A DNA stretch of 30,044 bases from JAICTV01 sp035634055. Lineage in GTDB: Bacteria > Planctomycetota > Phycisphaerae > Tepidisphaerales > Tepidisphaeraceae. The stretch spans positions 1 through 30,044 of the forward strand of contig DASQDR010000124.1 in the NCBI GenBank assembly GCA_035634055.1, written 5' to 3'. Each line of letters opens with the position of its first letter. Within the stretch, counting starts at the first letter, position 1. Shown here one piece after another: positions 9,415 to 17,808 of the stretch. The translations under genes were made by a program, and so were the position numbers. The notes below the pieces were generated by a model. It saw only the letters and a list, made by a program, of their open reading frames with translations, did no database searches and was not told the origin of the DNA.

Positions 9415-12400
9415 CCCGCAGGCGCGCCTTGGCTTTGGCAACGGCGGCGGGGCTCTGCGGCTGGACCGCGCGCCCGACGGGCGCCATGGTCTGGAACGGC
9501 CCCGATCACCCCGAGCGCGGCGCGACGTCCACCGACGGGCTCACCGATCGCCCGGGCTACTTCGCCAACGTCGCCATCGTCAACAACAGCTACAACAGCA
9601 CCCGCGGCACCGCGACCTATCTCGGCAACGGCTGGATCATCACCGCTCGCCACATGGTCAGCGGCCCCGGTTACGGCACCGACGCGCCCGCCAGCAACCT
9701 CAGCTTCCAGGGGATCCCCGGCTCGCTCATCGTGCCGGTGCCCAACAGCGCCGAGATCGCGCTGATCAAGCTCCAGTCCAACCCGGCGATGACCGCGCTC
9801 CCCTCGTCGGTGATCTACACCGGCAGCGGCGAGGGCAACGCGCTGGTGCAGATGGGCGGCTACGGGTTGTGGGGCTGGATCGACACCCCGTCGCCGAGCA
9901 ACGTTGCCACCTTCCACCGCGGCTACAACGTCAGTTGGGTCAACGGCGCGTTCGTCAGCACCCAGACCGATGGCGAGCAGCGCCTGAAGGACCTGGGCCT
10001 GCTCGAGACCGGCGCGATGTCCGGCGATAGCGGCAGCGCCTTGTGGATGCTCGACGCGCCCGACTCGGAGCGCAACGACTGGAGCAAGTACAAGCTCGCC
10101 GGCATCCTCGCCACCTCCCAGGGCGCACCGTGGGGGGCCGACAGCAACTACGCGCGCGTGCAGGTTTACGGGAACCTCATCCGCGACCTGGCCTACGGCT
10201 CAGACCGCGGGTTCAACTGGGCGCGCGGCATCGCCGACACCTTCTCGTGGAACAACGACCCCGCCGACGGCGTCACCAACGGCAACAACTGGCAGTCCGC
10301 GCTCTCGCCCGCGTTCCCCAATGGCGCGGGCGACTTCGCCAACGTCGGCAACGCCAGCACCGGCGCCAACAACCAGACTATCAACCTGGGGCAGGACATC
10401 ACCGTCGGCGAGATGTCGATCGGCAGCACCAACAACGGCACCGGCATTCAAACCATCGCCGCCGGCGGGCCGTTCAAGCTCATCTTCGACAACCTCTCGG
10501 CGCCCGGGCTGCTGTTCCACAACGCGCAGGCGAAGGCGGACGTGATCTCCGCGCCCATCGTCATCGGTGGCACCGGGACGCTCATGGTGGTCAACCCGTC
10601 GGGCACCGCGATGACCCTCTCCGGCGGCATCACCTCGGGCAAGACCAGCGGGACGCAGACGCTGCGGCACACGTCCGGCGGGTTGGCGATCAGCGGCGCG
10701 ATCGGCGACGGCGCGACCGGTGGGAAAATCTCTCTCAACGCCGCCGGCGGAAGCCTCGTCCTTTCCGGCAACAACACCTACACCGGCGGCACGACGATCA
10801 ACGACTCCGCCGTCTCCGTGACCGCCGGCACCACCGGCACCACCGCCAGCAGCATCGTCCTCTCGCCGATCCTGACCAGCGCGTCACTAACAGTCAGCGG
10901 ATCGGCCGCGGTCAACGCCAGCAACGTCGCGCTTGGCGGCACGTCAACGGTGAACCTGAACGGCGGAACGCTCACCACCGGCTCGATCGCGCGCAGCAAC
11001 GCCAGCGCGAACGCTGTGGTGAACTTCAACGGGGGCACGCTGAAGGCGGCGGCAAACAACCAGGCGCTCGTCGGGGTGCTGACGGCCGCGCGGGTGGGCA
11101 GTGGCGGCGCGATCATCGACACCAACGGGTTCGACGCCTCGGTCGCGCAGCCCCTGATCCACGACAGCGCGCTGGGCGCGACGCCCGACGGCGGGTTGAC
11201 CAAGAAGAGCGCCGGCGTCCTCACCCTCTCCGCCGCCGCCAGCTACACCGGCGCCACGACCGTCCAGGGAGGGACGCTCCGCCTCGCCAGCGGCACGCCG
11301 CCGACCGCGGTGGGCGCTTACTCCTTTGACAACGTCACCACGCCCGGCGGCGTCCCGGTCTCCAGCGGCGTCGTCGCGGGCAACTCCGTCGTCGTCAACG
11401 GCGGCTCGGGCGGCACCGCCATGAACGGCACCGCCAACCACGCCAATCACACCAGCGCCGGCATCGGCGGCGCAACCCTCGTCGCCGGCAAGTTCGGCAA
11501 CGCCCTGCGGCTCGATGGGCAGGGCTCGTCGATCGATATCGCCAACAGGATCGTCGACCAGGCCGGCACCGGCGCGTGGACGTTCTCCACCTGGGTGAAG
11601 ACCACCGCCGGCGGCTCGGCGATGGTCTCGAAGAACCAGGGCGGCGCCGGCTGGACCTCCGGCTACTCCGTCTTCTACCTCGGCTCCAACCCGATCAGCG
11701 GAACCTTCGGCCCCAACCCGACCGCCGTGCGGTGGGGCGGCGGGTTCGTGCAGGGCAACGCCCCCGTCGCCGACGGCGCGTGGCACATGCTCACCTTCGT
11801 CAGCGACGGCAGCACCAAGTCGGTCTACGTGGACGGCGTGGCCACCGGGCTCAATTACTCGGACTTCAACAACGCCGACACCGCCACCTTCACCCGCCTC
11901 GGCTTCAACACCGACAACGCCGCCGGCGACGGCGCACGGCACTTCAATGGCGACCTCGACGAGATGAAGTTCTTCAACGGCGCCCTCACGCCGCAGCAGA
12001 TCCAGTCGCTGTTCGCCACCAATACCATTCCTTTGGTCGGTGGCGCGCAGTACCTGCCGGCCGGGACGACCGTCAACCTGACCGCCGGCGGCGCGACGCT
12101 CGATCTCAACGGCAACAACCAGACCGTGGGCGGACTCGCCGGCGTGACGGGCAGTCAGGTCATCTTGGGCGGCGGCGCGGTGCTCACCACCGGCGGCAGC
12201 AATGCCAACACGACCTTCGCCGGCAACCTCTCCGGCGCGGGCGGCGTCACCAAGGTCGGCACCGGCGCCCTCACCCTGAGCGGCAGCAACACCCACACCG
12301 GCGGCACCACCGCCAGCGCGGGAAAGATCGTGCTCGGCGCGTCGCTGACGACGTCATCGTCGATGAACGCCACCGGCGGGACGATCGAGCTGGCGGCGGG

Positions 12401-13001
12401 CGGGAGCAAGATCGTCAAGACCGCCGCCGTCACCGTCAACGGCGGCGGAAAGCTGGACCTGAAGGACAACCGGCTGGCGGTCACCGGCGGCGACGACCTC
12501 GCGGCGATCACCACGCTGGTCAAGAACGGGCGCAGCGGCGGGTCGTGGAACGGCAGCGGCATCACCAGCAGCCTCGCCGCCTCGTCCAACGGCCTGACCG
12601 GCCTGGGCATCGCCACCGCCGTCGCAGGGCAGGTCTTCTTCGGACAGACCCTCGGCGCGGGGGATGTGATGGTCGCCTACACCTACGTTGGCGACGCGGA
12701 CCTCAACCGGCGAATCGATGGGGACGACTATTTCCGCATCGACAGCAGCATCGGCTCGGCCGCGGCCGCAACGTGGTTCAACGGCGACTTCGACTACAAC
12801 GGGAAGATCAACGGCGACGATTATTTTTGGATTGACCAAAACGTCGCGATGCAGGGAAGCGTAACGCTGCCGGCGGGCGCGGGGATCGAAGGCGCGGGCG
12901 TCGCGGGCGCGACCGCCGTTCCCGAGCCGTCCACCGCGGTGGCGGCCGCGATCGCGGTCGGCGCGGCCGCCGTTCGCCGCCGCCGGCATCAGACGAGATG
13001 A
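9411..13001 (+). CDS. Secreted trypsin-like serine protease with PATR, LamG-like, dockerin-like and PEP-CTERM modules
   Basis: The ATG overlaps the GH16 stop by four bases, so translation is probably coupled. The 1,196-residue product starts MTRRRALALATAAG, a signal peptide of possible Tat type, with cleavage near residue 25. Residues about 30-265 look like an S1-family protease: H81 in GWIITARHMV, and S207 in MSGDSGSALW. The position that normally holds the catalytic aspartate (DIALxKL) reads AEIALIKL, giving E115. Residues about 270-440 look like beta-strand sequence of the repeat type, PATR repeats lie near 444-470, 598-628 and 946-980, and a LamG-like module at about 634-880 closely matches that of the GH16 protein. 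The tail has dockerin-like loops from about 1093 (GDADLNRRIDGDDYF) and VPEPS at 1170 with a basic end. The protease may act on matrix proteins or mature its neighbours; this is inference. Confidence 0.85.
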   Translation: MTRRRALALATAAGLCGWTARPTGAMVWNGPDHPERGATSTDGLTDRPGYFANVAIVNNSYNSTRGTATYLGNGWIITARHMVSGPGYGTDAPASNLSFQGIPGSLIVPVPNSAEIALIKLQSNPAMTALPSSVIYTGSGEGNALVQMGGYGLWGWIDTPSPSNVATFHRGYNVSWVNGAFVSTQTDGEQRLKDLGLLETGAMSGDSGSALWMLDAPDSERNDWSKYKLAGILATSQGAPWGADSNYARVQVYGNLIRDLAYGSDRGFNWARGIADTFSWNNDPADGVTNGNNWQSALSPAFPNGAGDFANVGNASTGANNQTINLGQDITVGEMSIGSTNNGTGIQTIAAGGPFKLIFDNLSAPGLLFHNAQAKADVISAPIVIGGTGTLMVVNPSGTAMTLSGGITSGKTSGTQTLRHTSGGLAISGAIGDGATGGKISLNAAGGSLVLSGNNTYTGGTTINDSAVSVTAGTTGTTASSIVLSPILTSASLTVSGSAAVNASNVALGGTSTVNLNGGTLTTGSIARSNASANAVVNFNGGTLKAAANNQALVGVLTAARVGSGGAIIDTNGFDASVAQPLIHDSALGATPDGGLTKKSAGVLTLSAAASYTGATTVQGGTLRLASGTPPTAVGAYSFDNVTTPGGVPVSSGVVAGNSVVVNGGSGGTAMNGTANHANHTSAGIGGATLVAGKFGNALRLDGQGSSIDIANRIVDQAGTGAWTFSTWVKTTAGGSAMVSKNQGGAGWTSGYSVFYLGSNPISGTFGPNPTAVRWGGGFVQGNAPVADGAWHMLTFVSDGSTKSVYVDGVATGLNYSDFNNADTATFTRLGFNTDNAAGDGARHFNGDLDEMKFFNGALTPQQIQSLFATNTIPLVGGAQYLPAGTTVNLTAGGATLDLNGNNQTVGGLAGVTGSQVILGGGAVLTTGGSNANTTFAGNLSGAGGVTKVGTGALTLSGSNTHTGGTTASAGKIVLGASLTTSSSMNATGGTIELAAGGSKIVKTAAVTVNGGGKLDLKDNRLAVTGGDDLAAITTLVKNGRSGGSWNGSGITSSLAASSNGLTGLGIATAVAGQVFFGQTLGAGDVMVAYTYVGDADLNRRIDGDDYFRIDSSIGSAAAATWFNGDFDYNGKINGDDYFWIDQNVAMQGSVTLPAGAGIEGAGVAGATAVPEPSTAVAAAIAVGAAAVRRRRHQTR

Positions 13002-16000
13002 ACACCATGAGCAGCACCCGGACGCCATCCCGTCGCGGCACGCGTCGCCGCGGCCGGACCGCCGCCGCCGTCGCCGCGATGATCGCAGCCGCGCTGGCGG
13101 CGACGCGGGCGCACGCGCAGGACGCCTCCTTCTCCACCGTCGCCGCCGACGCCTACGCCACCGGCGACATCAACTCCTGCGCCATCGGCACCAATAACCT
13201 CACCACCTTCGGCGGCCACCAGTTCATCGCTTACTACAACACCGCGCTCAAGGTGATGATCGGCCGCCGCGCGCTCGGCTCCTCGGCGTGGCAGACGTTC
13301 GACAGCGGGCTGACCATCGCGTCCAACCAGGTGACCGACGACCACAACGTGATCGGCATCGCCGTCGACGGCGATGGCTACATGCACACGTCGTGGAACA
13401 TGCACAACCAGTCGCTGCGCTACGCCGTCTCCAACGCGCCGGTGACCGGGTCGACGCTCGGCTCGATCAACTTCACCACCCAGACCGCCGCCAACGCCCC
13501 GACGCTGTTCCCCAGCGGCGGGACGACGACGAATTCGGTCACGTACCCGCAGTTCTACAGCATCCCGGATGCGGTCGATTCGGATAACGATCCCACCACC
13601 AACCGCAAGCTGCTGCTCACCTACCGCAACGGCGGCGTCGGCGGGGGATCGGGCAACGGCAACCAGTACTTCAACACCTACGACCCTTCCACGCACAATT
13701 GGACCAACAAGCTGGTCATCGACGGGCAGACCACCAGCGTCAACGGCTACCTCAACAGCCTGGCGCGCACGTCCACCGGCGAGATCATGATGAGCTGGAC
13801 CTGGCGCGCGACGCCCGGCTGGCAGTCCAACTCCAACATCATGTTCGCGCGCTCGCCGGACAACGGCACGAGCTGGAAGAAGTTCGACGGCACCGCCTAT
13901 TCGCTGCCGATCATCCAGTCCGGGCCGGCGGCGTCGTCGGGCGAGGTGATCAAGAACCTGCCGCAGGGCAGCAGCTTGATCAACCAGACGTCGATGACGG
14001 TGGACAACGCCGACCGCCCGATCGTCGCGACGTGGTGGGCGCCCGGGTGGAACCCAAGCACCAACAGCGGCAACCCCAACCGCCAGTACATGCTGGTCTA
14101 TCACGACGGCAGCGCCTGGAAGACGTCGCAGGTGACGAACCGCACGTCCGACACCGCCATCGACACCTCCGCCTTTGCCGTGCGCGACCTCGGCCGGCCG
14201 ATCGTGCTGGTGGACGGGGCGAACCGCGTGCTCGTCGTCACGCGCTCGACCGACACGTCCATGGGCGCGCACAGCAACCCCGCGACGAGCGACAACGAGA
14301 TCGTCGTTTATTACAACACCGTCGCCAGCCTGGGCAGCGCGTCGCCGAACCCGTGGCAGTCGATCACGCTCGACGCCGCGAACATGGGCTCCTGGGAACC
14401 AACCTACGACGCGGCGCTGTGGAAGGCGCAGAAGAAGCTTTCGCTGTTCTACCAGCAGGTCGGCCTGGGGCAGGGCGCATCGACGCTGAAGGTGCTGGAC
14501 TGGGACCCGGCGGCGTACTTCGCGTCGCTCAACGGGTGGAACCGCAGCACCGGCGGCAACTGGGATACGCCGGGCAACTGGACCGCCGGCGTCCCCAACG
14601 CCGTGTCCGCCAAGGCGAACTTTGGCGGCGGCGCCGCGCCGACCGCCGACAGCATTATCACCCTCGACGGCACCCGGACCGTCGGCTCGCTCAGCTTCGG
14701 CAGCCCGGTGCACAAGTACACCCTGACGTCGGGCGCCAGCGGCGCGCTGGCGATGAGCAACGGGGCGGGGGTGGCATCGACGATGTCGGTGGCGAGCGGC
14801 AGCCACGCGATCAACGTGCCCGTGAACGTCGGCGCGTCCGGCGTGGAGGTGGCCGTCGCCGACGGCGCGACGCTCACGCTCGGCGGCGCCCTCAGCGGCT
14901 CCGGGCCGGTGACGAAAAAGAGCGGCGCGGGCACGCTCGCGCTGTCGGGCAACAACACCCACAGCGGCGCGACCAGCGTCCTGGCGGGGCGGCTGCGCGT
15001 GCTCGCGAGCGGCGCGCTGTCGCCCAACAGCAACGTGACGATCAACGGCGGGATCCTCGAGACCGCCGTCAACCTCACCCGCACCGTTGGCAGCGCGGCG
15101 GGTCAGCTCGGCGTGACCGGTGGCGTCAGCGGGTTCGGCGCCGGCGGCGCCAACGCGACGATCACGCTCCAAAACGGGATCAACCCGGTCTCCTGGGGAT
15201 CGGCCAGCTTCAACCCCAGCGAGCTGGTGATCAACGCCGCCGGCGCCACCCATGATCTCACGATCGCCGGCAACTTGAGCCTCAACGGCGCGGCGCGTTT
15301 CGTCAGCGTCAACGCGGGGACGAACACTTTCAGCGGCGTGATCTCGTCCAGCACGGGCGGGCTGCGCGTGGACGGCGCGGGGACGCTGGTGCTGAGCAAC
15401 ACCAACACCTTCGGCGGCGGGACGATCATCGACGCTGTCGGCCAGGGCCCGGGCGCCGTCCGCGCCGCGGCCAACGGCGCGCTCGGCAGCGGCAGCATCG
15501 ACATCGGGCCGCAGGGCAACGGCACCACCGCCCGCCTGGAGCTGGCCAACAACGCCACGCTCAACAACGCCATCACGTTCCGCGGCCGCACCAATCCCAG
15601 CGCCGCCATCCGTAACGTCGGCGGCAACAACGTGCTGGCGGGCGCCGTCACGCTCAACTTCGGCGGCAACGTCTATCAGGTTGAGTCCGAAGCGGGGACC
15701 CTGACGATTGCCGGCACGCTCACGTCGGCCGCCACCGGCGCCCGGCTGGTCGCGCTGCAAGGCGCTGGCAATGGCGCCATCACCGGCAACATCCAGAACG
15801 GCAGCGCCACGCTGGCGATCGAGAAGGCCGGGAGCGGCACCTGGACGCTCTCCGGCAGCAACAGTTACACCGGCGCCACCACCGCCAGCGCCGGCAGGCT
15901 GGTCCTTGGTTCGTCGCTCATCAGCTCACCAGCGATCAACGCGACCGGCGGCACGGTTGAGCTGGCGGCGGGGGGCGCGGCGAAGCTCCTCAAGACCAAC

Positions 16001-16600
16001 GCCGTCACCATCAACGGCGGCGGCAAGATCGACCTTCAAAACCACAAGCTCGCCGTCGCCGGCGGCTCGCTCGGCTCGGCGAGCAACGGCGACTACAACG
16101 GCATCACCGGCCTGCTCCAGGACGGGCGCGCCGGCGGGGCGTGGAACGGCAGCGGGATCATGACGGGGCAGGCCGCCGCCGACACCGGCCTGACCAGCCT
16201 CGGCGTCGCCGCCGCCACCGGCGGCCAACTCTTCGGCGGCCAGACGCTCGCCGCCGGCGACATCATGGTGATGTACACCTACGCCGGCGACGCGAACCTT
16301 GACGGCGTCCTGAACGGCGACGACTACTGGGCGATCGACAACAAGGTGAACACCCCCGGCGCCAGCGGCTGGGCCAACGGCGACTTCGACTACAACGGGA
16401 AGATCAACGGCGACGACTACTTCTTCCTCGACCGCAACATCGGCCGGCAGACGCTCGGCGATTTTTCGACAGCCGGCGGAATCAGCGCTGGCGGCTTGGC
16501 CGCCGACACCGTGGCGGTGCCGGAGCCGGCCTCGATCGGCGTCGCCGCCCTTGTCGCCGCCACATCGATCGCGTCGCGCCGCCGTCGATCCCGCGCGTGA
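12998..16600 (+). CDS. Secreted BNR_4 (ulvan-lyase-like) protein with PATR, dockerin-like and PEP-CTERM modules
   Basis: The ATG overlaps the protease stop by four bases; a second ATG lies at 13007. The 1,200-residue product has a basic start and signal peptide cleaved near AHA-QD (residue 41). Residues about 42-505 resemble the BNR_4 beta-propeller family (PF15892), which includes polysaccharide lyases of families PL24 and PL25. The typical stretch DDHNVIGIAVDGDGYMH-TSWNMHN carries H116, H130 and H136, and W/R/Y-rich blades follow. A GNWDTPGNW linker near 520 opens the repeat region, with PATR units near 640-670 and 941-975. The tail holds dockerin-like segments (GDANLDGVLNGDDYW, GDFDYNGKINGDDYF, from about 1096) and VPEPAS at 1174 with an RRRR end. 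A lyase on sulfated or uronate polysaccharide is likely, but activity and substrate are inferred. No terminator is evident after it. Confidence 0.8.
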   Translation: MNTMSSTRTPSRRGTRRRGRTAAAVAAMIAAALAATRAHAQDASFSTVAADAYATGDINSCAIGTNNLTTFGGHQFIAYYNTALKVMIGRRALGSSAWQTFDSGLTIASNQVTDDHNVIGIAVDGDGYMHTSWNMHNQSLRYAVSNAPVTGSTLGSINFTTQTAANAPTLFPSGGTTTNSVTYPQFYSIPDAVDSDNDPTTNRKLLLTYRNGGVGGGSGNGNQYFNTYDPSTHNWTNKLVIDGQTTSVNGYLNSLARTSTGEIMMSWTWRATPGWQSNSNIMFARSPDNGTSWKKFDGTAYSLPIIQSGPAASSGEVIKNLPQGSSLINQTSMTVDNADRPIVATWWAPGWNPSTNSGNPNRQYMLVYHDGSAWKTSQVTNRTSDTAIDTSAFAVRDLGRPIVLVDGANRVLVVTRSTDTSMGAHSNPATSDNEIVVYYNTVASLGSASPNPWQSITLDAANMGSWEPTYDAALWKAQKKLSLFYQQVGLGQGASTLKVLDWDPAAYFASLNGWNRSTGGNWDTPGNWTAGVPNAVSAKANFGGGAAPTADSIITLDGTRTVGSLSFGSPVHKYTLTSGASGALAMSNGAGVASTMSVASGSHAINVPVNVGASGVEVAVADGATLTLGGALSGSGPVTKKSGAGTLALSGNNTHSGATSVLAGRLRVLASGALSPNSNVTINGGILETAVNLTRTVGSAAGQLGVTGGVSGFGAGGANATITLQNGINPVSWGSASFNPSELVINAAGATHDLTIAGNLSLNGAARFVSVNAGTNTFSGVISSSTGGLRVDGAGTLVLSNTNTFGGGTIIDAVGQGPGAVRAAANGALGSGSIDIGPQGNGTTARLELANNATLNNAITFRGRTNPSAAIRNVGGNNVLAGAVTLNFGGNVYQVESEAGTLTIAGTLTSAATGARLVALQGAGNGAITGNIQNGSATLAIEKAGSGTWTLSGSNSYTGATTASAGRLVLGSSLISSPAINATGGTVELAAGGAAKLLKTNAVTINGGGKIDLQNHKLAVAGGSLGSASNGDYNGITGLLQDGRAGGAWNGSGIMTGQAAADTGLTSLGVAAATGGQLFGGQTLAAGDIMVMYTYAGDANLDGVLNGDDYWAIDNKVNTPGASGWANGDFDYNGKINGDDYFFLDRNIGRQTLGDFSTAGGISAGGLAADTVAVPEPASIGVAALVAATSIASRRRRSRA

Positions 16601-16672
16601 TCACGGCCATTGACGGCCCCGGCAACTTTCTTCGCCCGGCGCCCGCCGCGCCCACGTTCGCCCCGCTCGGAC

Positions 16673-16678
16673 TAGAAT
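16673..16678 (+). promoter_or_regulatory. -10-like element close to a start codon, possible leaderless transcript
   Basis: TAGAAT (5 of 6 consensus bases) ends six bases before the ATG at 16685. No ribosome binding site lies between them and no clear -35 is present. If used, transcription would start at or near the ATG and give a leaderless mRNA for the small membrane protein. A weak call. Confidence 0.3.
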
Positions 16679-16684
16679 GGGTCG

Positions 16685-16996
16685 ATGCTTCGCTACGTCC
16701 AATACGTCGGCCAGTTTCAGGGGGTCCGAGGGCGGGTGACCGGGCTGCCTTCGTGGGCGCGGTTCATCCTGTTTGTGCTGGCGATCCCGGGGGTGGCGCT
16801 GCTGGCCTTGTCAATCCTGGCCGGGTTGATTAGTATCCTCGCCCTTTTACTGCTGACCGTGCCGGCATACCGGCTGCTGTCGGCAGTAACCTCCGGCGGT
16901 TCCGTCGCGGCCCCCGATCAGAGGATCGAGCAACCGTTTCCGCAGGTCCCCTCGCCGGGCCGGCGGCACGTGGACGTTAAGATCATCGAACCGTAA
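16685..16996 (+). CDS. Small membrane protein of unknown function
   Basis: A 103-residue protein that I do not recognise. Residues 1-26 are polar and basic (MLRYVQYVGQF...). Residues 27-60 are strongly hydrophobic and could be one long or two short membrane segments, broken by P35-G36. A polar, proline-rich tail of about 40 residues ends HVDVKIIEP. The gene ends 33 bases before rplK in the same direction, so the two may be co-transcribed. It occupies the position where secE and nusG usually precede rplK, but it resembles neither: it has no KOW motif and is not a SecE-like single-span protein with an N-terminal membrane anchor. Coding is supported by the coherent membrane-protein composition and the clean gap on both sides. 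Confidence 0.65.
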   Translation: MLRYVQYVGQFQGVRGRVTGLPSWARFILFVLAIPGVALLALSILAGLISILALLLLTVPAYRLLSAVTSGGSVAAPDQRIEQPFPQVPSPGRRHVDVKIIEP

Positions 16997-17029
16997 CAGT
17001 CGCCCCGCGCGCGAAAGCGAAGCACAGCC

Positions 17030-17458
17030 ATGGCCAAGAAGGAAATTACCAAGCAGTTCAAGCTCCAGGCGCCCGGCGGCACCGCGACCCCCGCGCCGCC
17101 GATCGGCCCCGCGCTCGGTCAGCACGGCGTCAACCCCGGGCAGTTCATCCAGAAGTTCAACGCGATGAGCGCCCACCTCAAGGGGAAGGTCATCGGCTGC
17201 ATCGTCACGGTCTACAAGGACCGCACGTTCGACATCGAGCTCAAGGCTTCGCCCGCCAGCGTCCTGCTCAAGGAAGCGGTCAAGGCGGAGAAGGGCAGCG
17301 GTGAACCGAACAAGAACAAGATCGGCAAGATCACCATGGCCCAGTGCCGCAAGATCGCCGAGGAAAAGATCAAGGACCTCAACGCCTTCGACCTCGACCA
17401 GGGCGCCAAGGTGATCGCGGGGCAGGCGCGGTCGATGGGGATCACGGTTGAAGGCTGA
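17030..17458 (+). CDS. rplK: 50S ribosomal protein L11
   Basis: A full-length L11 of 142 residues. It binds the 23S rRNA GTPase-associated region at the base of the L7/L12 stalk and supports factor-dependent GTP hydrolysis and the stringent response. The N-terminal domain shows the proline-rich block APPIGPALGQHGVN (about residues 24-37) that contacts the thiopeptide and factor site. The C-terminal RNA-binding domain runs from about 70 and ends AGQARSMGITVEG, the usual end. The ATG start fits the family; no strong ribosome binding site precedes it, only GCGAAGC. Unlike the common arrangement, rplA does not follow directly: 350 bases separate them. No nusG lies upstream within the window. Confidence 0.98.
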   Translation: MAKKEITKQFKLQAPGGTATPAPPIGPALGQHGVNPGQFIQKFNAMSAHLKGKVIGCIVTVYKDRTFDIELKASPASVLLKEAVKAEKGSGEPNKNKIGKITMAQCRKIAEEKIKDLNAFDLDQGAKVIAGQARSMGITVEG

Positions 17459-17474
17459 GCTGGATCACCGCTGG

Positions 17475-17655
17475 TCAGGACGCCCGCTTTCGCTTGGGCG
17501 CCTTCGGCGGGTCGATGTCGGTGAACTCGACCATCTGCGCCAGCGCCACGGTCCGCCAGCGGGTCACGATGTAGTAACCGTGATCGCCCATGACGGTCTC
17601 GATCGGCATGATGGCGCTGGTCGTGCAGCTTGTTGAGGAGGTCCCGGCCGGTCAC
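17475..17655 (-). pseudogene. Possible frameshifted remnant of a small minus-strand gene
   Basis: Two minus-strand frames look protein-like and join only with a frameshift. Going from 17655, a GTG-led frame reads VTGRDLLNKLHDQ, and the same frame is open further upstream (QAWRAEGTLDR). After about 17610 a different frame reads MPIETVMGDHGYYIVTRW and continues to a lysine- and arginine-rich end (APKRKRAS), stopping at 17475. That second part alone would be a 44-residue ORF (17475-17609) without a ribosome binding site. I do not recognise the family. The alternative is an intact 44-residue gene, or chance open frames in GC-rich DNA. It sits tail to tail with rplK and upstream of the rplA promoter candidate. 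Confidence 0.3.
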
Positions 17656-17685
17656 CCGATCGAGTGTACCTTCCGCTCGCCACGC

Positions 17686-17713
17686 TTGTCTTCCGCTTGG
17701 GGTCGGATATCAT
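17686..17713 (+). promoter_or_regulatory. Candidate promoter of rplA
   Basis: TTGTCT (17686-17691, 4 of 6) and TATCAT (17708-17713, 5 of 6) are separated by 16 bases. The predicted start near 17720 gives a leader of about 90 bases before rplA. A separate promoter is plausible because rplA is detached from rplK by 350 bases. Confidence 0.45.
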
Positions 17714-17749
17714 CCCGCCCGCGCACGATTCAAAGGCCGCACCACGGGC

Positions 17750-17786
17750 CGTAACAGTGGGAGCTATCCGCCGGGAGCTGTTAACG
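17750..17786 (+). promoter_or_regulatory. Hairpin in the rplA leader, possible L1 autoregulatory site
   Basis: CGTAACAG (17750-17757) pairs with CTGTTAACG (17778-17786) with one bulged A, closing a 20-base internal region. The GGGAGCT in 17759-17765 is repeated exactly in 17773-17779. The hairpin ends just before the AAGGAG ribosome binding site at 17793-17798. L1 is known to repress its own operon by binding a leader RNA that mimics its 23S rRNA site; whether this hairpin matches that site is inference. Confidence 0.35.
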
Positions 17787-17808
17787 CCGGCAAAGGAGCG
17801 ACAAGGGC

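Noticed and set aside
12989..15760. 923-codon open frame antisense to the BNR_4 gene
   Set aside because: It is a shadow frame of repetitive composition with no recognisable domain, fully overlapping a supported gene.
9052..16440. Dockerin-like segments as evidence of a cellulosome
   Set aside because: No cohesin domain or scaffoldin is visible in the window; the EF-hand-like pairs with PEP-CTERM tails fit a planctomycete surface-protein pattern without a cellulosome.
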